NCBI RefSeq assembly: GCF_038024855.1
Contig: NZ_CP139089.1
Span: 1,612,001 to 1,676,000 of the forward strand
Length of the DNA stretch: 64,000 nucleotides
From: Methylocella tundrae
GTDB taxonomy: Bacteria; Pseudomonadota; Alphaproteobacteria; Rhizobiales; Beijerinckiaceae
Direction of reading: 5' to 3'
The translations under genes and the position numbers were made by a program. This document shows, piece after piece, positions 51,011 to 59,575 of the stretch. Each line of letters starts with the position of its first letter. Position 1 is the first letter of the stretch. A model generated the notes under the pieces. It was not told where the DNA came from. It was given only the letters and a program-made list of their open reading frames with translations, and searched no databases.

Positions 51011-51853
51011 CTATTTCCGGCGTCGCGCGGGCGTTGCGCCCGCCAGCGCCGCGAACGCGACATCAAAGCCCACCTTTAGCCCATCGCGCAACGCGCCTCC
51101 GTCTGGAGCGAGGCACCGAAGGCATAAGCCGGCGCCGCCCTGAAGCGTGCTGGCGCCGGCTAGGCAGCCCTCGGCGTCGAACGCGCGCTGAAGCTCCAGC
51201 GCGTCGGGCCATGCCTCGCGCGGGGCCAGAATGATCATTGACGCATAGGCGCGATAGGGGCCGAGCGGCGAGGTCTTAGAGAACACGTCTTCTCCTGAAA
51301 CGCGGCTGCGCTCGCGAACGATAACCTCCCCATCCCGAACGATGGTCAACAGCAGCTCGAGGTCCTGAAAAGCTCGACCGGCCGCCGACGGGTCATGACA
51401 GGCGAACCCTTCCGTGACGATCGCGCGCGATGTGGCGTTGATCGTGATCGTGAGCGCGCTCGTCAACGCGGCGCCCGGAAACAGAATGAGTGGGTCGGGC
51501 GTCAGCGCAAGAAAGGCCGCCGGCGCGACGACCATGGATGTGTCCTGACGCGCGGGCGAAGCGCCCGTGTCATGCACGACGCTCGACGATTGAGTTGTGA
51601 CATGCGCCCTCGCGCCCGCTTTCGCCTCGACGCTGAGGCGCAGATGATCGCCGCGGTAGACGCCGCCCGAAGCCGATTGCAGATAGAGCGTTGCAAGATC
51701 CGGGCACGCGGCGTCGAGCCAGAACGGCCGCGTGATGTGGAAGGGGTAGGGAACCCTCTGGCTGTTGAGGAAGGTGCGCCCGCCTCCCTTGGCGAAGACA
51801 AGGCTCGCATGCGACCGGCGTCCGGTCTCGATCGCAAGCGCATTGCCGGGCAT
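51011..51853 (-). CDS. ureD: Urease accessory protein UreD
   Basis: A 280-residue accessory protein that forms the platform on which UreF and UreG bind apo-urease. SHASLVFAKGGGRTFLNSQ (often with RSHG in the family), YLQSASGGVYRGDHLRL and VTTQSSSVVHDT fit UreD. The ATG at 51853 follows the ureG stop by two bases and restores the normal N-terminus. It is the last gene of the urease block, unlike operons in which it comes first. Confidence 0.88.
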   Translation of the reverse strand: MPGNALAIETGRRSHASLVFAKGGGRTFLNSQRVPYPFHITRPFWLDAACPDLATLYLQSASGGVYRGDHLRLSVEAKAGARAHVTTQSSSVVHDTGASPARQDTSMVVAPAAFLALTPDPLILFPGAALTSALTITINATSRAIVTEGFACHDPSAAGRAFQDLELLLTIVRDGEVIVRERSRVSGEDVFSKTSPLGPYRAYASMIILAPREAWPDALELQRAFDAEGCLAGASTLQGGAGLCLRCLAPDGGALRDGLKVGFDVAFAALAGATPARRRK

Positions 51854-51855
51854 GG

Positions 51856-52506
51856 CTAGAACTTGAACAGGACGGAGTCGATGATGGCGTCGGCCACGGC
51901 CGCGATTCCTTCGCCGCTGCGTGCATTTGACGTCAAAACCGGCCTGTCCCCACGCAGCTTTCGAGCCTCGCTCAGCATGAGGCCGAGGTCCACCCCAACG
52001 TGGGGCGCAAGATCGATCTTGTTGACGATGAGGAGATCGCAACGCATGACGCCGGGGCCGCGCTTGCGCGGAATATCGCCGCCGCCAGCGACGTCGATGA
52101 CGAAGATCCACCAATCGACGAGATCAAGCGAAAAGGTCGAGGCGAGATTGTCGCCGCCGGATTCAAAGATCATCAGATCAAGCCCCGGATAGCGCGCCTC
52201 GAGTTCATCGCCCGCGACGATGTTGAGCGTCGGATCTTCGCGAATGACGGTGTGCGGACAGGCGCCCGCCTCAACCGCGGCGACGCGGGCCGGATCAATG
52301 AGGCCGGACCGGCGCAGACGCTCCGCGTCTTCCTTCGTGACGAGATCATTGGTGATGATGGCGAGATCGACGCCGCGCGCGGCTAGAACGGGAATGAGCG
52401 CCTCGATCAGCGCGGTCTTGCCACAGCCGACGGGACCGCCGATCCCGATGCGCGCCGCCGAAGCCGGTTTTATTGCGTCGCTCTGTCGCGGCTCATTGAT
52501 TGTCAA
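51856..52506 (-). CDS. ureG: Urease accessory GTPase UreG (TTG start)
   Basis: A 216-residue SIMIBI GTPase that drives nickel insertion. Walker A is [14 protein letters not shown] near residue 25, the nickel/zinc CPH motif is [11 protein letters not shown], and [23 protein letters not shown] and the guanine motif follow. The start is TTG, preceded by GAGGTG inside the end of ureC; no other usable in-frame start exists before the P loop. It is the most conserved accessory protein, so identification is sure. Confidence 0.94.
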   Translation of the reverse strand: MTINEPRQSDAIKPASAARIGIGGPVGCGKTALIEALIPVLAARGVDLAIITNDLVTKEDAERLRRSGLIDPARVAAVEAGACPHTVIREDPTLNIVAGDELEARYPGLDLMIFESGGDNLASTFSLDLVDWWIFVIDVAGGGDIPRKRGPGVMRCDLLIVNKIDLAPHVGVDLGLMLSEARKLRGDRPVLTSNARSGEGIAAVADAIIDSVLFKF

Positions 52507-52510
52507 CCGA

Positions 52511-54223
52511 TCACCTCAGCATGTAGCGTTGCGCGAGCGGCAACTCGCGGGCGGGAGCGCAGGTGGCGATTTCCCCGTCGACGAAAACGTCAAAGGTTTG
52601 CGGATCGACGCGGATGTTGGGGCAGGCGTCGTTCCACATCATATCTCCTTTGGACAATTTTCGCGTTCCCTTCGCTGGCAGCAGCGATTTCCGCAACCCG
52701 AGCTCGCCCGCAAGATCCCGCGCGATCGCCAGCGGATGCACGAAGCAGGCGGAGAGCGCCTGCTTGGCGAGGCCGAACGCGCCCCATTGCGGACGCATCA
52801 TCATCGGCTCGCAAGTCATCAGCGAGGCGGCGGAATCACCCATCGCGCCCCAGGCGATGAAGCCGCCCTTGATCACCAGTTCCGGCTTGATGCCGAAGAA
52901 GGCCGGACGCCAGATCACGATATCGGCCATCTTGCCATCTTCCAGCGACCCAACGTGATCGGCGATGCCGAAGGTCCGCGCGGCGTTGATCGTATATTTG
53001 GCGATGTAGCGCAAAATTCGGGCATTGTCGCCGAAGCCCTGCCTGTCCTCGGGCAACGCCCCGCGTTGATCCTTCATCTTCGAGGCGAGCTGCCAGGTCC
53101 GGCAGATCACTTCATGAATGCGGCCCATGCCCTGGCTGTCGGAGCCAAGCATGGAGATCGCGCCGATGTCATGCAACACATCTTCGGCGGCGATCGTCTG
53201 CGCGCGGATTCGGCTTTCGGCAAAGGCGACATCTTCCGGGATCGCCGGGTTGAGATGGTGGCACACCATCGTCATGTCGAGATGTTCGTCGAAAGTGTTG
53301 ATCGTGTAGGGATTGGTCGGGTTGGTCGAAGACGGCAGGCAATTCGAGAAGCCCGCGACGCGGATGATGTCCGGCGCATGGCCGCCGCCAGCGCCCTCGG
53401 TATGATACATATGGATCGTGCGGCCGCCGATCGCACGCAGCGTATCCTCGACGAAGCCGGATTCGTTCAGCGTGTCGGTATGCAGCTGGACCTGAAAATC
53501 ATAGTCGTCGGCGACGCCAAGACAGGCGTCGATCGTCGCCGGCATCGCGCCCCAATCCTCGTGGATCTTGAGCCCGAGAACGCCGGTCTCGATCTGTTCG
53601 ACCAACGGCGCTGTCTTGTGCGAATTGCCGCGTCCGAGAAAGCCGAAATTGATCGGCCATTGTTCCGCCGCCTGCAACATTTTGCCGGTGTTGAAGGGGC
53701 CGCCCGAGTCGATGCCGACCGTGATCGGGCCGAGCGAGCCGCCGATCATGGTCGTAATGCCGGAAGCAATTGCGTGATCGCAAAGCCCCGCCGAATCGAA
53801 ATGGACATGCACGTCGATCGCGCCCGCGGTCGCGATGAGGCCTTCGCAATCGCGCACGGTGGTGCCGGCGCCGACGATGAGGCGCGGATCGACGCCGTCC
53901 ATAATCGCGGGATTCCCGGCTTTGCCCATTCCGACGATGCGCCCGCCCCTAATGCCAAGGTCGCCCTTGACGACCCCAAGCACCGGGTCGATCACGAGCA
54001 CGTTGCAAAGCAGGAAGTCGAGCGCGCCCGCCGCGTTGGTGACGCCCGCGGCGAGCCCCATGCCGTCGCGCAGGGTCTTGCCGCCGCCATGAAGGCATTC
54101 ATCGCCATAGACCGCATAGTCTTTTTCGACCACGGCGACGAGCGAAGTGTCGGCAAGACGAACGCTATCGCCAACGGTCGGGCCATACATCGCCGCATAA
54201 TCAGCGCGCGGAATGATTGCCAT
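52511..54223 (-). CDS. ureC: Urease alpha subunit UreC
   Basis: A 570-residue nickel amidohydrolase. Nickel ligands are visible as HVH (H139, H141), the carbamylated Lys in GLKIHEDWG (K219), H248 in LHTD, H274 in MYHTEG and D362 in GSDSQGMGR. The flap Cys and His are in MVCHHLN (C321, H322). The loop between the HVH pair and the Lys is about three residues shorter than in Klebsiella urease, and IDSGGPFN replaces its usual THATTCTPGPW. So this is a divergent but apparently active type. GAGGAG before the ATG at 54223 decides the start. Confidence 0.93.
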   Translation of the reverse strand: MAIIPRADYAAMYGPTVGDSVRLADTSLVAVVEKDYAVYGDECLHGGGKTLRDGMGLAAGVTNAAGALDFLLCNVLVIDPVLGVVKGDLGIRGGRIVGMGKAGNPAIMDGVDPRLIVGAGTTVRDCEGLIATAGAIDVHVHFDSAGLCDHAIASGITTMIGGSLGPITVGIDSGGPFNTGKMLQAAEQWPINFGFLGRGNSHKTAPLVEQIETGVLGLKIHEDWGAMPATIDACLGVADDYDFQVQLHTDTLNESGFVEDTLRAIGGRTIHMYHTEGAGGGHAPDIIRVAGFSNCLPSSTNPTNPYTINTFDEHLDMTMVCHHLNPAIPEDVAFAESRIRAQTIAAEDVLHDIGAISMLGSDSQGMGRIHEVICRTWQLASKMKDQRGALPEDRQGFGDNARILRYIAKYTINAARTFGIADHVGSLEDGKMADIVIWRPAFFGIKPELVIKGGFIAWGAMGDSAASLMTCEPMMMRPQWGAFGLAKQALSACFVHPLAIARDLAGELGLRKSLLPAKGTRKLSKGDMMWNDACPNIRVDPQTFDVFVDGEIATCAPARELPLAQRYMLR

Positions 54224-54234
54224 CTGGGTTCTCC

Positions 54235-54930
54235 TCACGCGCCCTTGAAGCCGGCGGCTCTGGCGCGAGAGAGAGCAGCCTCGCGCGCCGCTTCGCTATC
54301 GTCCATGCCGCGCGACAGATCGTTCAACCCCGATAACGAGCGGTCGCCGCCGAAGGCCACCAAAGTCACGGTTCTGCGCTGGCCCGGCTCGAAGCGCACG
54401 GCCGTGCCGGCCGGTATGTCGAGACGCATCCCCATCGCACTCTTGCGATCGAAGTCGAGCGCCCGATTGACTTCAAAGAAATGATAATGCGAGCCGATCT
54501 GCACCGGCCTGTCGCCGGTGTTGACCACATCAAGGGTCGTTCGAGCACGCCCCGGCGCAAGCTCGATCTCGCCTCCGACCGCTGTAATAAGGCCAGGCTC
54601 CAGATCGTCGCGCTCGGACCCTTCGACGGCCCGGATCGGCTCATGCACGGTGACGAGTTTCGTTCCATCGGGAAACAGGCCTTCGACTTGCAGGATAGGC
54701 GTCATCGCGGCGACGCCCGGCATGACGTCCTCAGTCGTCAATATGGTCGAACCCCAGGCGATGAGATCGGCGACGCTGCGTCCTTCCCGCGCGCCTTCGA
54801 GAATTTCATCCGTTATGATCGCGACGGCCTCGGGATAATTCAGCTTCAGCCCTTTCGCGCGACGCTTGCGCGCGAGTTCGGCGGCGGTAAAGATTGTCAA
54901 CCGCTCCATTTCGGTCGGGGTAAGCAACAT
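54235..54930 (-). CDS. ureAB: Fused urease gamma-beta subunit UreAB
   Basis: A 231-residue protein carrying both small subunits. Residues 1-100 are the gamma subunit ([32 protein letters not shown]), and residues from about 109 are the beta subunit ([54 protein letters not shown]). Such fusions occur in Helicobacter and in some alphaproteobacteria and actinobacteria. The order ureF-ureAB-ureC differs from the usual ureDABCEFG. A 17-residue basic C-terminal extension follows the beta domain. Confidence 0.93.
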   Translation of the reverse strand: MLLTPTEMERLTIFTAAELARKRRAKGLKLNYPEAVAIITDEILEGAREGRSVADLIAWGSTILTTEDVMPGVAAMTPILQVEGLFPDGTKLVTVHEPIRAVEGSERDDLEPGLITAVGGEIELAPGRARTTLDVVNTGDRPVQIGSHYHFFEVNRALDFDRKSAMGMRLDIPAGTAVRFEPGQRRTVTLVAFGGDRSLSGLNDLSRGMDDSEAAREAALSRARAAGFKGA

Positions 54931-54939
54931 GGATCAGCC

Positions 54940-55680
54940 TCAATTGGCGAAAAGACGCAGATCGGCCGCGGCGTGGCGCATGGCCGCGATTTCGATATAG
55001 GGGATGAAACTCGTCAATATAGGGGCGTCTTCTGTGCGCCGGGGCTCAACTGCTTCGGCCTCTGGCTCAATCGTTTGCCGGTCTTGCAAATTCACGTCGT
55101 CCGCCGGCTGCTGGATAATGTCCGCGAGGAGTGCGAGCGCGCTGAAAAGGGCGCGCTGCGCCTCGATGGCGCCGATCTGGCCGAGGCGGACCGCCGCCGC
55201 CGTCATGCTCGACGCCGTCTGGTAGCCGGACATCAGCGCCGCGTCGCATTCCTTGATTCCGACAGCGCGCCAGAGCGCGCCCTGAACGACGGGCAGATGG
55301 CCGTGGAGTTGGCCGTTACGCAGTCTCTCCCGCAAATGCGCCGCGCCGGGCGTGCCGAGCCGCGCATGAGCCGCGAGCAGGGATTGTCCATTTCGCTTCG
55401 AGCCGGCGCGCATCGGTTCGGCGAGCGTCGCGGCCTCGAAAGCCGTGTCGATGCGGGCGAGCCTATCGTCATCATCGTGAGCGCGAAAGGCACGAATAAG
55501 AGCGACGCGATCGGCGCCCGCCCAGCGATGGCGAAGCGACGCCGCGATTGCGTTCGCGAGATCCATCGGCGTCATTGGCTGGCCGAGCCCCGCGAGCCCT
55601 TCAATGCCGTTGGAAAAAGCAAAACCGCCGCTCGGAAACGCCGTATCCGCGTGCTGAAGCATAAGCAGTTGCGTCAGCAC
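54940..55680 (-). CDS. ureF: Urease accessory protein UreF (GTG start)
   Basis: A 246-residue all-helical accessory protein that gates UreG activation on UreD. The N-terminus LLMLQHADTAFPSGGFAFSNGIE is the family hallmark, and SSMTAAAVRLGQIGAIEAQ is a conserved central helix. The GTG at 55680 overlaps the ureE stop by 7 bp. It precedes the structural genes, unusual for urease operons. Confidence 0.9.
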   Translation of the reverse strand: MLTQLLMLQHADTAFPSGGFAFSNGIEGLAGLGQPMTPMDLANAIAASLRHRWAGADRVALIRAFRAHDDDDRLARIDTAFEAATLAEPMRAGSKRNGQSLLAAHARLGTPGAAHLRERLRNGQLHGHLPVVQGALWRAVGIKECDAALMSGYQTASSMTAAAVRLGQIGAIEAQRALFSALALLADIIQQPADDVNLQDRQTIEPEAEAVEPRRTEDAPILTSFIPYIEIAAMRHAAADLRLFAN

Positions 55681-56144
55681 GCGGACACCTTGTCAGACGC
55701 GCGCACGGACGAGGTGACGCGGCCCGAAGTGATAAGATCGCCAAGCCGCACGAGATAATCTTCGACCGGCGCCTCGATCGCAACCAGAAGGGCTTCGCCT
55801 TCAAAAGCGACGCGCCAGTGCAGGTTTCCGGCGTGATAGCCAAGTTCGATGGCGCTTTGCCTGTCGCACGGGACGAGATGGAGCCAATGTCGTTCGGCGA
55901 CTCGCACAACCAGGCCGTAACCTGTTTCCAGCGCCAGAACGGCGCCGTCGAAAAGAGCCTGATCGCGCGGTAGCGCAACAGCGATCTCCTCGCCTTTGTC
56001 GGTCCGGGCGCGCAGGCGGCGTCGAGCGACGTCGGCGCTCTGCAGGGTCAGAACGTCGACGCCGCCGTGATGCTCGAGATGGTGCAGAGGGGTCGCAAAC
56101 GCCTCATCGAGCCGGCTTCCGAGAATAGATTCGATGAGGCGCAT
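55674..56144 (-). CDS. ureE: Urease nickel metallochaperone UreE
   Basis: A 156-residue nickel chaperone. The N-terminal peptide-binding domain (RRRLRARTDKGEEIAVALPR) and the metal-binding domain with the central GYHAGNLHW (His-x6-His) fit UreE. The C-terminus ends DKVSAC, without the His-rich nickel-storage tail of Klebsiella UreE. It is the first gene of the urease block, 50 bp after amiE. Confidence 0.9.
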   Translation of the reverse strand: MRLIESILGSRLDEAFATPLHHLEHHGGVDVLTLQSADVARRRLRARTDKGEEIAVALPRDQALFDGAVLALETGYGLVVRVAERHWLHLVPCDRQSAIELGYHAGNLHWRVAFEGEALLVAIEAPVEDYLVRLGDLITSGRVTSSVRASDKVSAC

Positions 56145-56194
56145 GTGCTTAATAGAGTCCTAAGGCCAGATGTTTTGAGCGTTATGCCCAAATT

Positions 56195-57301
56195 CTAACG
56201 TGAAGCGGCCTTGAGAGTCCGCGGGCTCGCGGGCTTTTTTTGCCGCGTTTCCACCAGTTTTACAGGCGGCTTCGCCTTTCCGGCCGGAGGGATCCCGTCA
56301 ATCGGACATTCCTCGACGCCAAGGCCGGTGCGGGTGATGGCCTCGACAGCCTCGCGGGTCGCTTCCGGATCCTCGATCCAGCGCCTGTAGAAATCATAGG
56401 GGCATTCAGCAACGCCAGGCTGGTTCTCTTTCGAATTGATCATGCCTGTATAGCCACGGTGCAGCAGTTTGAACAGGTGATTTTCAGACTGCTGGTTGCG
56501 GCGCGCGTCGCGGATCAAAAATTTGGAGAGGCCTGCGTATTGGATGCCCATTTCCTCCGTGCCGCATTCGCCGAGCGTGCGGCCATCGAAGCCAACGATC
56601 GCGGAGTGGCCGAAGTACGTGTAAACGCCGTCAAAACCCGCCGCGTTAGCGACGGCGACATAGCAATTATTGGCGAAGGCCATCGCCTTGGACATGAGGA
56701 TCTGCTGCTCCTTGGCCGGATACATGTAGCCCTGGCAGCGGATGATGAGCTCAGCGCCTCGCATCGCACAATCACGCCAGATCTCGGGATAGTTTCCATC
56801 ATCGCAAATGATGAGGCTGATCTTCAGCCCTTTGGGGCCATCCGAGACATAGGTGCGATCGCCGGGATACCAGCCTTCGATCGGCGTCCAGGGCATGATC
56901 TTGCGATATTTCTGAACGATCTCGCCCTCGTCGTTGATGAGGATCAGCGTATTGTAGGGCGCCTTGTGCGGATGGTCCTCGTGGCGTTCTCCCGTGATCG
57001 AGAATACGCCCCATACTTTCGCTTTCCGGCAAGCGGCCGAGAAAATCGCAGTCTCTTCGCCCGGCACAGCGCTGGCGGTCGCGTACATTTCCGCTTCGTC
57101 ATACATGATGCCGTGAGTCGAATATTCCGGGAATATGACAAGGTCCATGCCCGGGAGGCCGGATTTCATGCCGACCACCATGTCGGCGATCTTTTTCGCA
57201 TTCTCCAGGACTTCCGCCTTCGTGTGAAGTCTTGGCATCTTGTAATTGACAACGGCAACGCCAACGCTGTCGTTGCTGCTCGAAATATCACCATGCATCA
57301 T
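56195..57301 (-). CDS. amiE: Aliphatic amidase AmiE
   Basis: A 368-residue nitrilase-superfamily enzyme that hydrolyses acetamide, propionamide and related amides to acid and ammonia. The N-terminus [10 protein letters not shown] and the block [13 protein letters not shown] are near-identical to Pseudomonas AmiE as I recall it. The catalytic triad is E59 (FPEYSTHG), K134 (KYRKIMPW) and C166 ([11 protein letters not shown]). A basic tail of about 20 residues extends beyond the usual end. The close relative FmdA (formamidase) differs at the N-terminus. A sigma-54 promoter precedes it, with a leader of about 65 bp. Confidence 0.93.
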   Translation of the reverse strand: MMHGDISSSNDSVGVAVVNYKMPRLHTKAEVLENAKKIADMVVGMKSGLPGMDLVIFPEYSTHGIMYDEAEMYATASAVPGEETAIFSAACRKAKVWGVFSITGERHEDHPHKAPYNTLILINDEGEIVQKYRKIMPWTPIEGWYPGDRTYVSDGPKGLKISLIICDDGNYPEIWRDCAMRGAELIIRCQGYMYPAKEQQILMSKAMAFANNCYVAVANAAGFDGVYTYFGHSAIVGFDGRTLGECGTEEMGIQYAGLSKFLIRDARRNQQSENHLFKLLHRGYTGMINSKENQPGVAECPYDFYRRWIEDPEATREAVEAITRTGLGVEECPIDGIPPAGKAKPPVKLVETRQKKPASPRTLKAASR

Positions 57302-57375
57302 GGCTGTGCTCCCTGCTTGCTTAATTCTCAGCGCGACGGCGCTTCACACCAAACCGATCGGCCTGCCCAAAATCT

Positions 57376-57392
57376 TAGCAAAGACTGCGCCA
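57376..57392 (-). promoter_or_regulatory. Sigma-54 promoter upstream of amiE-ureEFABCGD
   Basis: On the minus strand TGGCGC (57392-57387), AGTCT and TTGCTA (57381-57376) match the -24/-12 consensus TGGCACR-N4-TTGCW with a single A-to-G change. It lies in the 156-bp gap before amiE, the largest gap in the minus-strand locus. It would allow nitrogen-controlled expression of amidase and urease independent of the upstream dmf genes. Confidence 0.7.
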
Positions 57393-57457
57393 CGGAAGAG
57401 CAAGCAGCTCTCCGTCGGCGCTGTCGATGTCACAATCCACATTCCCCGGCCCGCTGA

Positions 57458-57745
57458 TCAATTCGTCTTTCTAAACATGAACACGCTGGCGCCCGAGGCA
57501 ACGTCACCCGCGACCGAATGAGCTTGCTGGCGGCCCGTCATCCAGGCATGAACCATGGCCGCCGCCGATGCGGAGACGGCGGGCTTCCAAAGCCAGATGT
57601 CGCGCGCCGCATCGACCTTGTTGATCTCGAAAAGCGCTTTCGGAGCGTCATCCGCGACGCCGATCGACCATTCGCGGAAATCGCCGCCAAATTCTTTCAC
57701 ATAGCTGATGAATTCAAATTTGATCTGCTGCACGCTGTACGTCAT
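57458..57745 (-). CDS. 95-residue protein of unknown function in the amide locus
   Basis: The product has an aromatic N-terminal helix region (QQIKFEFISYVKEFGGDFREW), then SIGVADDAPKALFEINKVD and a C-terminal helix SAAAMVHAWMTGRQQ. The middle is loosely similar to short proteins with YVGVTxDPxxRLF motifs, which I cannot assign. It starts three bases after the Sel1-protein stop and is the last gene before the amiE promoter, so it belongs to the dmf transcript. Unknown function. Confidence 0.6.
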   Translation of the reverse strand: MTYSVQQIKFEFISYVKEFGGDFREWSIGVADDAPKALFEINKVDAARDIWLWKPAVSASAAAMVHAWMTGRQQAHSVAGDVASGASVFMFRKTN

Positions 57746-57748
57746 GAT

Positions 57749-58441
57749 TCAGCCTGGGATTGGATTGATCGTCGCGGGCGCGGTTCCGCCCGCCATCCGG
57801 CCTCGTTGCTGCTGAGCAAGGGCGAGGCCGCGCTTTTTCTCCTCGCCCGACATGTCGGCGATCAGCGCCTCAAGGGCCGTCAACGCGGTTCCGACGCCAT
57901 GCTGGGCGGCCAGCGACAGCCACGCGAAGGCGGCGACGCGATCCTTTGCAACGCCTACGCCATTGGCGTAGAAATAGCCAAGCCGCGCCTGCGAGGGATA
58001 ATGCCCGGCCTCCGCCGCGCGACGATAGAGTTGAGCGGCGCTCTCATTGTCCAAAGGAACCCCATCGCCTTTGGAGAGAAGCGTCGCAAGATTATACTGC
58101 GCCATCTGGTCGCCAAGTTCAGCCGCCCGCGACAGCCACTTTGCTCCGGCGGGGCGATCCCGAGGCGTTCCCTGCCCCATCGCCAACATCGCCCCGACAT
58201 TGGTCGCCGCCTGGACATGACCCTGTTCAGCGGCGCGCAAATACCAGGCGAAGGCGGTCGGTAGCGACGCCTCGACCCCAATTCCGTTGGCATAGAAGGA
58301 TCCGAGCCACGCCTGCGCTTCCATATCGCCCGCCTCGGCCATCGTGGTGAAGAGCGAAAGGGCGCCCGGATAGTCGCCCGACTTGAACGCCGCGACTGCC
58401 ACGGCTACCTCGTCGCGCTCCGCTACTGCAATCGCGCTCAT
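57749..58441 (-). CDS. Sel1-repeat protein of the amide locus
   Basis: A 230-residue soluble protein with about five Sel1/TPR-like repeats of 36 residues: AQAWLGSFYANGIGVEASLPTAFAWYLRAAEQG, then AATNVGAMLAMGQG, AQYNLATLLSKGDGV and ARLGYFYANGVGVAKD. Such repeats form a superhelical protein-binding surface. It has no signal peptide. The ATG overlaps the stop of the Rieske-like gene (ATGA), so the two products are probably made in fixed ratio and may bind each other. Confidence 0.85.
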   Translation of the reverse strand: MSAIAVAERDEVAVAVAAFKSGDYPGALSLFTTMAEAGDMEAQAWLGSFYANGIGVEASLPTAFAWYLRAAEQGHVQAATNVGAMLAMGQGTPRDRPAGAKWLSRAAELGDQMAQYNLATLLSKGDGVPLDNESAAQLYRRAAEAGHYPSQARLGYFYANGVGVAKDRVAAFAWLSLAAQHGVGTALTALEALIADMSGEEKKRGLALAQQQRGRMAGGTAPATINPIPG

Positions 58442-59553
58442 GCTCGTCTCCCTGTCTGCGATGTTGCGTAGAAGGCCTCGCCGGCAATCGGCGGAGTCGA
58501 TCGAATGGCTTCATTCACCACGGATTGGAGCCACGCCGCGGGAGCCGCCGCGTTTCTCAACGGCGCGCGTTCGGCCTCTTCCGACTCTCGATCCGTCGGG
58601 TCGAAACGCGCGGCGAGTTGCGCGGCCTCCGCCGCCGACAGGCGTGGCGCGATCTCGCCCAGCCAGAGCCGAAGCGCCGCGCTATATGCGTCATCGGTCG
58701 GAAACTCTCCGCCAAGGCGTATGCGGCAGAGCGTGCGCCCAAGCGCCGTCGGCTGTAGAATGACGGTGCACGTTTGGCCATGCGCCCGGATGACGATCGC
58801 ATTCGGAAACAGAATCGTCGCGGCCGCCAGAGCGCCGCTGTCGAGCCTAATCAGCGTGCGGATAAAGTCAGGGCCGCTCGATTCCTCGGCGCCGGCTGCG
58901 AGATGATGCGCAAGCAATTTCCAATCGGCGTCGAATTCGAGCCAGTGCGTCGCTTCAGCTCCTCGCTTTTCCGCCGCCGCCACGTCTTCCACGGCGATCG
59001 TCGCGTCCCGCCAGCTCGGCGCACCGGCGCCCAATGGATCAACATTGACGCAGATGAGGCCGCCGAACATTCTAACTGCGACGGGCAGAAGCCGCTCCGG
59101 CCTCAAGCCGAGATACTGATCGAGCGCCAGCTCCGCATCGGCGGCGCTTCTCGTGATCGGACGGCGGTCACGGCTGTATCCACAGGCGGTGAAAGAGCAC
59201 TTCGTTTTCGCTCCCGTCTGGCACTGCAGCGGCACAGCGCGACACCCGCCGTGCTGCGCCTTGTTGAAGCGGCCGATGAGACCGCCGTGGGCCTGTCGCT
59301 CCACGTGAACCCCGTGGCGGCCTACCGTGAATGGCAGCACATCACCCGGCGCCAGGATTTCATCACTGAATCCAATCGACACCCATGAGCGCGTCCAGAT
59401 CCCTTCGTCCTCAAGGTTCGCGAAGTCCAGCGAACGGAACGCCCGTGGAGGAAGGGAGCGGGCGGCGTCCCCCACCGCCCGCTCCTGGAAGGAATGGCCG
59501 GATCCGGCGCCCGGCGGCTCAGCGGTAAGTCCGGCGCCCGTGCGGTTCATCAT
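58438..59553 (-). CDS. Rieske-oxygenase-like protein lacking metal-centre ligands
   Basis: A 371-residue protein whose layout resembles Rieske non-heme iron oxygenase alpha subunits: WTRSWVSIGFSDEILAPGDV, the cluster region FNKAQHGGCRAVPLQC and KCSFTACGYSRD, GGLICVNVDP, and DADWKLLAHHLAAG. The Cys-x-His pair reads A99-Q-H101 and the second Cys-x2-His reads C119-S-F-T122, so a normal [2Fe-2S] cluster is not expected. The EN-x-Y-x-x-x-H ligands after the DWK helix are absent too. GGAGG before the ATG at 59553 decides the start, 22 bp after dmfA2. A pseudoenzyme with a binding or assembly role is inference. Confidence 0.7.
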   Translation of the reverse strand: MMNRTGAGLTAEPPGAGSGHSFQERAVGDAARSLPPRAFRSLDFANLEDEGIWTRSWVSIGFSDEILAPGDVLPFTVGRHGVHVERQAHGGLIGRFNKAQHGGCRAVPLQCQTGAKTKCSFTACGYSRDRRPITRSAADAELALDQYLGLRPERLLPVAVRMFGGLICVNVDPLGAGAPSWRDATIAVEDVAAAEKRGAEATHWLEFDADWKLLAHHLAAGAEESSGPDFIRTLIRLDSGALAAATILFPNAIVIRAHGQTCTVILQPTALGRTLCRIRLGGEFPTDDAYSAALRLWLGEIAPRLSAAEAAQLAARFDPTDRESEEAERAPLRNAAAPAAWLQSVVNEAIRSTPPIAGEAFYATSQTGRRA

Positions 59554-59575
59554 GCCATCCTCCAAGTCACCGCCC

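Noticed and set aside
56195..57301. Formamidase FmdA as identity of the amidase
   Set aside because: The N-terminal [10 protein letters not shown] and NYKMPRLHT blocks point to aliphatic amidase AmiE; formamide may still be a substrate.
58438..59553. Functional ring-hydroxylating or N-demethylating Rieske oxygenase
   Set aside because: Cys-x-His and Cys-x2-His each lack one ligand and the mononuclear-iron motif is absent, so catalysis is unlikely.
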